From the NCBI GenBank assembly GCA_003024985.2, contig PXIH01S0015174.1: DNA of 10,486 bases, one strand, 5' to 3'. This document shows positions 1-6,400 of the stretch, one piece after another. The notes beneath the pieces are model-generated. The model had not been told where the DNA came from and searched no databases. It saw only the letters and a list, made by a program, of their open reading frames with translations. The position numbers were made by a program, and so were the translations under genes. This DNA comes from Euperipatoides rowelli (Eukaryota > Onychophora > Udeonychophora > Euonychophora > Peripatopsidae). Each line of letters begins with the position of its first letter. The first letter of the stretch is position 1.

Positions 1-789
1 GTTTAGAAATTATTCCAAAATCAAAGACTTCATTATAATCCTGTCAGATGTGTCTCCATGCCTCTTATATGCTTAAAGTGTTCTTCTGGTATTGTAATTA
101 TTCCACTTAATCTAGTAAACATTTTTTTCATATACAATTTCAAACTCTCACTTCAAAATATTAGAAAAATTAGGAATGTTTCTCCTTGATGAAATTAAAG
201 TAAATAGTATATAGAGGGCGAAATGAGGTCTGTCTTCTTTTGCTTTTGTATCATTTCTCATACCAATTTATAAGTCTACATTTTTTTTACACTCATCCAC
301 TGCAATATTATTCCATCATTTCGATGTTATTTTCAATTTATCTTAAATTTTCAGTTCTAGCTTGTACTAGTGATGTTTTAAAATTTTACTTTTACATCCT
401 GGATGTTATTATTTTCACCTTTTTTTACAAACTAGCCACAAAATTTGCTGACATCCTGTAACTAGGGTTTTTATACTTTACATGTAGCCTAACAGTAGGC
501 TACTAATTGAGATCTAACTTGATATTTTGATCTGGAAAATTTTGCTCTAATAACTGAATTTCGCAAATCTATGTTTAAACAATGAATTTATCTTAAATGG
601 TTTCTGACTATGTTTAATATGTGCAATATCATGTAAGATTAAGCAAGGTAGCCACTCCGTACAATATTAATTCCTTAACTGTCACTTTCAACGTTACCAT
701 AAAATCTATTATCTAAAATATTCAAAAATCAGAAGTTGGTGAATATTCAGTACATTCATGCACACGAAGGGAGGGGGCATCACTTCTTT
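1..789. other. Non-coding AT-rich upstream or intronic DNA
   Basis: No supported gene is seen here. The longest open frame (240-461, plus strand) encodes a Phe/Tyr/Leu-rich peptide of the kind that AT-rich DNA gives by chance, with no recognisable domain. The stretch contains the heptamers TAGCCTA (485-491) and TAGGCTA (496-502), which together form a small perfect inverted repeat. It probably belongs to a 5' intron or the upstream flank of the LRR gene at 3423-8840. Confidence 0.6.
484..503. repeat. Short perfect inverted repeat (7-bp arms)
   Basis: GTAGCCT (484-490) and AGGCTAC (497-503) are exact reverse complements separated by the 6-nt spacer AACAGT. Each arm contains one copy of the TAGSCTA heptamer that recurs through the first 3.3 kb. 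The function is unknown; it may be a chance pairing of a common local word. Confidence 0.5.
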
Positions 790-827
790 TTAAACAGGGC
801 CATTTCTGGCTCAATGGCCCTGTTTAA
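790..827. repeat. Perfect 14-bp inverted repeat with CAGGGCC/GGCCCTG core
   Basis: The left arm TTAAACAGGGCCAT (790-803) is an exact reverse complement of the right arm ATGGCCCTGTTTAA (814-827), with a 10-nt loop. It is clearly GC-richer than its surroundings. A second weak pairing exists between TGGCTC (807-812) in the loop and GAGCCA (831-836) just downstream. The inner CAGGG...CCCTG ends resemble hAT-type terminal inverted repeats, so this could be the collapsed remnant of a small DNA element. It could also act as a simple RNA hairpin in a transcript. Confidence 0.75.
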
Positions 828-1282
828 TCAGAGCCAATAACGATGCAACACTTCTATTTTCAAAATTTTACTGCACTTGACATTATATTTTCAGTCTTTC
901 TCATTTATTCTTGAATTGTAACTTACTTTAGTCTAATTATCCAAATGTAGTAGCCTAATCTAAGGTGAAGTAAACATTTTGCAATGTGTTTCACATTTTA
1001 AACCCATATTTTTTTTTAATAGAAATTTCCTCACAAATGACGTTTTCATTAGATCACGTTTTTACAACCAGAATTCTAATCCTCAGAAATTGTTGATTTT
1101 TTTTTTTTTAAACCTAAGGAAATGAGTCTTTCCAAATAACTAGGCTACTCCCAACTTGTGAAATAGATATATTTAAATACACATATCTACTCTATTAAAA
1201 TTATTATCTGATGTGTTGAGAATTCATGATTGTTCATTTTTAATTTAACACTAATTTGATTCATCATGTGAATTTTCTCCAG

Positions 1283-1314
1283 GTTCTATCAAGCCCAAAT
1301 TCATGGGATGCAGA
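1283..1314 (+). other. Candidate small 5' exon of the LRR gene (speculative)
   Basis: The stretch is preceded by a pyrimidine-rich AG (AATTTTCTCCAG, ending at 1282) and followed by the strong donor-like GTATGT at 1315-1320, giving a 32-nt exon-like interval. It contains an ATG at 1303 followed by GGA TGC AGA. Joined to position 3423 this would read Met-Gly-Cys-Arg directly into the Met of the main frame, with no shift and no stop. This agreement in phase is a one-in-three chance and the splice sites are short motifs, so the call is weak. The main exon does not need it, since it has its own ATG. Confidence 0.17.
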
Positions 1315-1818
1315 GTATGTATCCTATTAGAAATACAAGATTAGTTCCACCACAGTTGTGTGTGCACTCTTGAATTCACATATTAAATAAATTACTATAT
1401 GTCCACTTATAAGTAACTGAATACTAAAGCAGAAAACCAATTCCTTTCACTACTGCTTTGGAAACATTTTTTGCATTTAACAAGATATGATAGAGTTGAC
1501 AGCACATTATCGATCTTGTATTCTTACCTACAAATTTGTTTTTCTTCACATATGGAGGATTTGTTTAATTCAAAGATAAAGTGAAGAGAACTGTAATCTG
1601 TTGGTCTTTACATCATGGCTATAAGCTTTTCACATAATAGTTATTTCAAGCAGCTTTGCATCTTGTTTTACGATTTACCACTTATGACTGAAAGCAAATG
1701 TGAGATGTTACACACTTTGTCACAAGAAATTATGATTTTTGATGAAATTTATTCGATTTGAAAGTCTTAAAATTTCTATTTCTATCTTACACTCAACGTT
1801 TATTTTGCTGCTGTATGA

Positions 1819-1849
1819 TTTTTTTTTTTTTTGTCGGAAAAAAAAAAAA
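1819..1849. repeat. T14 / A12 foldback with 5-nt loop
   Basis: A run of 14 T (1819-1832), the loop GTCGG and a run of 12 A (1838-1849) form a perfect dT/dA inverted repeat. It may be a slippage-prone tract or the scar of paired poly(A)-type insertions. No function can be read from it. Confidence 0.7.
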
Positions 1850-2084
1850 GCTTTTAGTGTTTCCTGAAAGAAGTTTGCAGTATAGACAATGAAGAACTTT
1901 ATATATTAAAACAAATGAATGTGAAGAAATGAAACACTGGAAAGGTTGGTTGATTTTAAATAGTTTATTTCTGGTAACACAGTTGTTTTCATAAAATTAC
2001 GGCTTCCTGTCTTAGATCAACATTACTAAGGTAGCGGCTTGCAGCCTTTACAAAGTAGGAAAATATTAACTTATAACTTGTGAA

Positions 2085-2100
2085 ATCGGCAAATGCCGAT
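2085..2100. repeat. Short palindrome ATCGGCA-aa-TGCCGAT
   Basis: The two 7-bp arms are exact reverse complements with a 2-nt centre. Dyads of this form can be binding sites for dimeric transcription factors, but there is no independent evidence here and chance is a fair alternative. Confidence 0.4.
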
Positions 2101-2870
2101 ACAGCCACATAAATACAAGTACATAATTTAGAACAATAGACCTTCTGGAAAGACACATGTCAATTTCAAACAAGTAGATAAACAAATATTAGAAGGAGGA
2201 ATCTCTTATAGTAGAAACTATCATGTATTTAAATTAACGATGAATATATACAGTTAGCATTAATATGCACGTGCAAGGCGAGTTGATTGCTTTGCGTTTA
2301 CATTCCGTGGTTGATCAAGTCATTCTGTGCTGATAAATAACAAAGGCCAGATTACAAAAGCAAACAATGCATGAAGCAGTGAAGATAATGAAGATAACAC
2401 AGTTTTTTTCTTGCATGGACAAACTAATTTAACATTGTAAAAAAATATGAAAAACCAGTAAATAAATGACTCAGGATGGTACATTATGTAGTTAGAAACT
2501 CAGCCAGATTTATGATTTGGTAAATTTGATTGAAAATGTGATTAAAATACATTGATAAGTTCATTATTAACTGTAATTTTTTTAAAAAGGGCTCATGAAA
2601 AATTGCAAATATTACAAGCCTACATAATAAATTACTTGTATTCATTCCAGTGTATGGAACAAAGTGCTTGGCACTAGTTAGGTATTGTTGAGTACATTGC
2701 CTAATTTGTGGTGAAAGCTTTGATTCTAAAAAAAATCTTCCTAGTTTTCAAGTAGGTTTTGATTTATCAATTTTTTTTTCTTAAATAGGCTACTGTAAAC
2801 ATAGTAGTAGTAATTAAATTAGCTTGAATGTAGCACATTGCAAATCAGGAATAGCCTATAGGCCTAGCCA

Positions 2871-3173
2871 TTTACTATGCTATCCCACTCCCTATAATAG
2901 GAGGAAATTTCTTAGAAATCTGGACATAAAGACATGATAGTTATATATTTATTAGCTGACTCACATTCCAAAGGTGCTCCTCCAGAACCTTTGAAAAAAA
3001 AAAATAGAAATTACAATGTTTATCATTGTAATTTCTACTTTTTAAAAAAAAAAAAAGTCTGGAGGAACACCTATGTAATGTGAGACGGCTGATAAGTCTA
3101 TAACTTTCATTATGTATTTCCATATTTCTAAGAAATATCCTCCTATTATGGGAAGTGGGATAGTGTAGTAAAT
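2871..3173. mobile_element. Foldback element (MITE-like long inverted repeat)
   Basis: The left arm (2871-3018, 148 nt) and right arm (3024-3173, 150 nt) are reverse complements over nearly their whole length, with a 5-nt loop (TTTAT, 3019-3023). By eye about four in five positions pair. The outer end TTTACTA/TAGTAAA matches, and the 14 bp next to the loop (3005-3018 with 3024-3037) are perfect. Long conserved blocks include TTTCTTAGAAAT and CTCACATT. The main disturbance is a stretch of A and T runs between about 2992 and 3055. No protein is encoded; the minus-strand open frame crossing it is a by-product. Size and form fit a MITE or foldback element. No clear target-site duplication is visible, so the superfamily is not assigned. 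It lies 250 bp upstream of the main exon, probably inside an intron, where transcription would give a long hairpin RNA. Confidence 0.8.
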
Positions 3174-3402
3174 ATATGAAATAACTCCAAAAAGAACAAT
3201 AGAATATTGTAGACTTAGGTAAAAATAGAATTAGCCTATTTAAAAAATATAAGATTTTCAATTCCAAAAAATAATTTCTCTTATATTAGGGGCATAAAGA
3301 ATTCAATAATTTTGGTGCCATGTGGCAAAAATACTTATAATAATAATAATAATGATCATGATTAAAAAAAATACTTTAGTAAGCATAGAAATAACTATAA
3401 TA
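3174..3402. other. AT-rich DNA between foldback element and exon
   Basis: This is probably the 3' end of an intron leading to the acceptor at 3403-3422. It contains a TAGCCTA heptamer (3232-3238), a TAA microsatellite (3337-3353) and A-rich tracts. The in-frame stop TAA at 3363 shows that the main reading frame does not extend far upstream of its ATG in unspliced DNA. Confidence 0.5.
3337..3353. repeat. (TAA)n microsatellite, about 5 copies
   Basis: The sequence is a pure run of TAA/ATA triplets, short and therefore probably of low variability. It lies about 70 bp upstream of the start codon in presumed intron or leader sequence. Confidence 0.85.
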
Positions 3403-3422
3403 CTTTTTTTTTTATATTTCAG
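3403..3422 (+). promoter_or_regulatory. 3' splice acceptor directly before the start codon
   Basis: A C plus ten T residues (3403-3413), then ATATTTCAG ending at 3422, matches the eukaryotic polypyrimidine-tract/CAG acceptor consensus closely. The next three bases are the ATG of the LRR gene. The simplest reading is that one or more upstream exons, mainly 5' UTR, splice to 3423 and that the large exon opens with the start codon. The alternative is that an upstream coding exon joins here and the true start lies earlier. The signal peptide encoded immediately after this ATG argues for a start at or very near it. Confidence 0.7.
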
Positions 3423-6400
3423 ATGTTATATACACAACTATTACCATCGGCAATATTACTGGTATTACTTCAAGCTAGGCCATTTGAAGCACGTCAAGTT
3501 TTAGATTGCTGGAGAATTGGAATAAATTATCCTTGCATCTGTAAGGGAATAGCAAATGAGGTGGATATAATATGTGATAATGTTGTATTTTCTGAATTTC
3601 CTCATTTATTACAACGACTCAAAATTCGGACATTTTCCCAAAGCAATGCAGAATTGCACACATTGGATACAGCAATGTTTGCTCGTACTGACGTTACTAT
3701 TCAAAATGTGGATTTTTCACAAAATAAATTATTTTCTGTAACAAGGAATGCATTTGCAGGTATTGAGGCTAGTTTGGAAAAATTAAATCTATCCCATAAT
3801 TCTATTGGTGATGTTTTTGAATCAAAGGTATTAATTAGTGAATTTCAGGACTTGAAAAATCTGAAAGTCTTAGATTTGTCTTACAATCATTTGAAGGACT
3901 TTGCCCCCGAAACATTTTCTGAACAGGGCATGCTCAAGGAGCTGTATCTGGAGGGCAATGAACTATCAATTGTTCCTAAAGCTTTTGGTAGTCTAACTTC
4001 ATTAGAAATTTTAAATCTTAAAAACAATCGGTTACAAACCATTACATCAAATGATTTTAAGTTTTTAATTAATTTAAAGGAAATTATTTTTGACAATAAT
4101 TTCATTCAAAACATTTCAGCAGCTGCATTTCAGAATATGCCGCTGGAAAAATTATCCCTGCATTACAATCTCATTGATCAATTACCAAATAACATCTTCA
4201 ACAAAGTGTCACAAACTTTACAATTTTTAGACATTTCCTACAACACGCTTATGGAATTTCCGTACAAACCCTTAAATAATGCAACAAGTCTTCAGGATTT
4301 ACACCTTCAAGGAAATTTGATTGGAGATTTGAATAAAAATGATTTTTCTGGACTAAATAATCTTAACCGACTAGATTTAAGTCGTAATCGTGTAACAGTT
4401 TTGGAAAGTAATATTTTCAAAGACATTGGAACACTAAAAGAACTATATCTAGGTGTAAACCCGATAAAAAAAATCGAAGACGATGCTTTGACAGGGCTTG
4501 ACCAAATGGAAACACTTTCAATGAGAGATTTAGGTCTTAATGACGTTCCAATGGTAATTCTTCAGCCATTAAGCCATATTAAAGATCTGGATCTGTCACA
4601 CAATAAAATCATGAAAATATCAGCAAGCAGTTTTCAAGGGGTAACAACCATAGAAACTTTGAATCTAGAGAACAATCTCATCTCAACAATACCAGATGCT
4701 GCTTTCAAAATTCTTTTATCTCTGAAAAATATTAATATTCGTGGAAACAGAATACGCAATATTACTCCCGAAGCTTGGACAGGAGTTTCCAATCATTTAG
4801 AACAACTAGATATAAGTAAAAACAAATTTTCTACACTTCCACAGCTAAATATGCCATCACTGACTCATTTTAGAGCATCAGAAAATAATATAGGTGCATT
4901 ATTTCCTAATTCTTTTAACGATTTAATGAAATTAAAAGTGTTGGACTTGAGTTTTAATCATCTAACAGCAATTCAATTATCTTCTATCACAGCAATGGAT
5001 CAGCTTCAAAGTCTTCAAATACACCATAATGAAATACTTAGCTTTGAATACAAACTCTCGAATCCTTCTCTTGAAGTTTTCAATGCTAGTTATAATAAAA
5101 TTACAATCATTCATTCCATGATGTTTAGGGATTTATCGAATTTAAGCCATATTGACCTTTCTAATAATGTTATTGAAGTGATTGACCCAAAATCATTTGA
5201 AAATCTTCCAAATTTATTGAGTCTTAACTTACAAAATAATAAGCTCAAATTTTTTCCATCCTCAGGTTTGGTCGGTGTTCCAAATCTCATAGAGTTAAAT
5301 CTTGGGGTGAATAACATTAATAATTTATCAGCCGATGATTTTCAAAATAGATTTCCTCGTTTAGCAATGTTAAAACTTTCTCAAAATGAATTAACGTCAT
5401 TGCAAGAAAGAACTTTTCAAGGTTTATCCTTTCTTGCTTATTTAGATCTTTCAGACAATTTGCTGGATTTTATTCCTCCTAATTCATTTTCTGACCTGTC
5501 CCGTTTGTATTCCTTGTTACTTGACAGTAATAAAATTACAAATATATCGGAAACTGCATTTCAAAATTCTCGCCAGCTTCATAAACTCGACCTTCACAAC
5601 AACAAGTTAACAACTTTACCGGATCATATTTTTTCATCACTGATTGAACTAGACTTGAACCTACGTCAAAATATGATAGCTATTTTGCCTAATGATATAT
5701 TTAGACGATTTAATCTAGATCGGCTTCAAAAACTGGACCTTTCTTATAATAAAATAGAACTATTTCCTTTTCAACCCCTTCGATCACAGGACTTTAATCT
5801 CATAGAATTGGATCTTTCTCACAACAGCATTAGAGACATTCCAACAGGTTCCCTTATTAATATTCATACACTAGATTTATCAGACAACCCTCTAAGCCAA
5901 AAAGCATTATCCACTCTACTTAATATTCCCCGATTAGTTAGAAACTTAAACCTCGCTAGTACAGGTTTAAATATTTTACCGCAACTTGAGACACCTTTCA
6001 TAAAAATACTCAATCTTTCAAGAAATAGTATTGGAAACTTGCAGCCTCAACAGTTTGAGAAAGCTAAAACATTGGAAGTGTTAGACTTATCCTATAATCA
6101 GTTGACAAGCATCAGTCAAAGTATGGCATCAATATGGCCTAAACTTGGTGATCTCAAGTCAATTAACTTATCCAATAATCCTATTGTAAAAATAGAGAAT
6201 AATGATTTTCATAGTTTAGAGCAGTTAAATACATTAGTTTTAAAAAATTTGCCTCTGCTTAGTGAATTTGACGAAACCGCACTTACAAATCTCCCATTCT
6301 TACAAAATATTTATATCGGCCCTTATCCAAAACTTTCAAAATTAAACCCTGAAAATATTCTAAGTGACCTTCCGCCAATGCAAGAAATTGAAATTGAAAT

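Larger units (their letters stand above)
828..2870. other. Long non-coding stretch upstream of the LRR exon
   Basis: No open frame of useful length or recognisable protein occurs on either strand. The stretch contains a run of 13 T (1097-1109), the T-tract/A-tract foldback at 1819-1849, a small palindrome at 2085-2100, and TAGSCTA heptamers at 951, 1141, 2786 and 2852, with the palindrome TAGGCCTA at 2859. The part from about 1950 to 2400 is a little less AT-skewed than the rest. It has TTTATT at 1964-1969 (AATAAA on the minus strand), but no gene could be built around it. It most likely represents intron or intergenic DNA. Confidence 0.55.

Noticed and set aside
240-461. Plus-strand open frame of 73 codons
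   Set aside because: The peptide is Phe/Tyr/Leu/Ile-rich from a T-rich stretch, has no recognisable domain and no splice or initiation context that favours it.
1964-2400. Possible 3' end of a minus-strand gene, suggested by TTTATT at 1964-1969 and a slightly less AT-rich block
   Set aside because: No minus-strand coding sequence or convincing splice structure could be found between here and the main exon, and AATAAA is frequent by chance in such AT-rich DNA.
2941-3267. Minus-strand open frame of 108 codons across the foldback element
   Set aside because: It runs through the A/T tracts and right arm of the inverted repeat; its Phe-rich peptide is a by-product of that composition.
3322-3504. 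Plus-strand open frame overlapping the splice acceptor and the start of the LRR gene in another frame
   Set aside because: It begins in the TAA microsatellite and polypyrimidine tract and ends inside the well-supported LRR frame, so it is a shadow.
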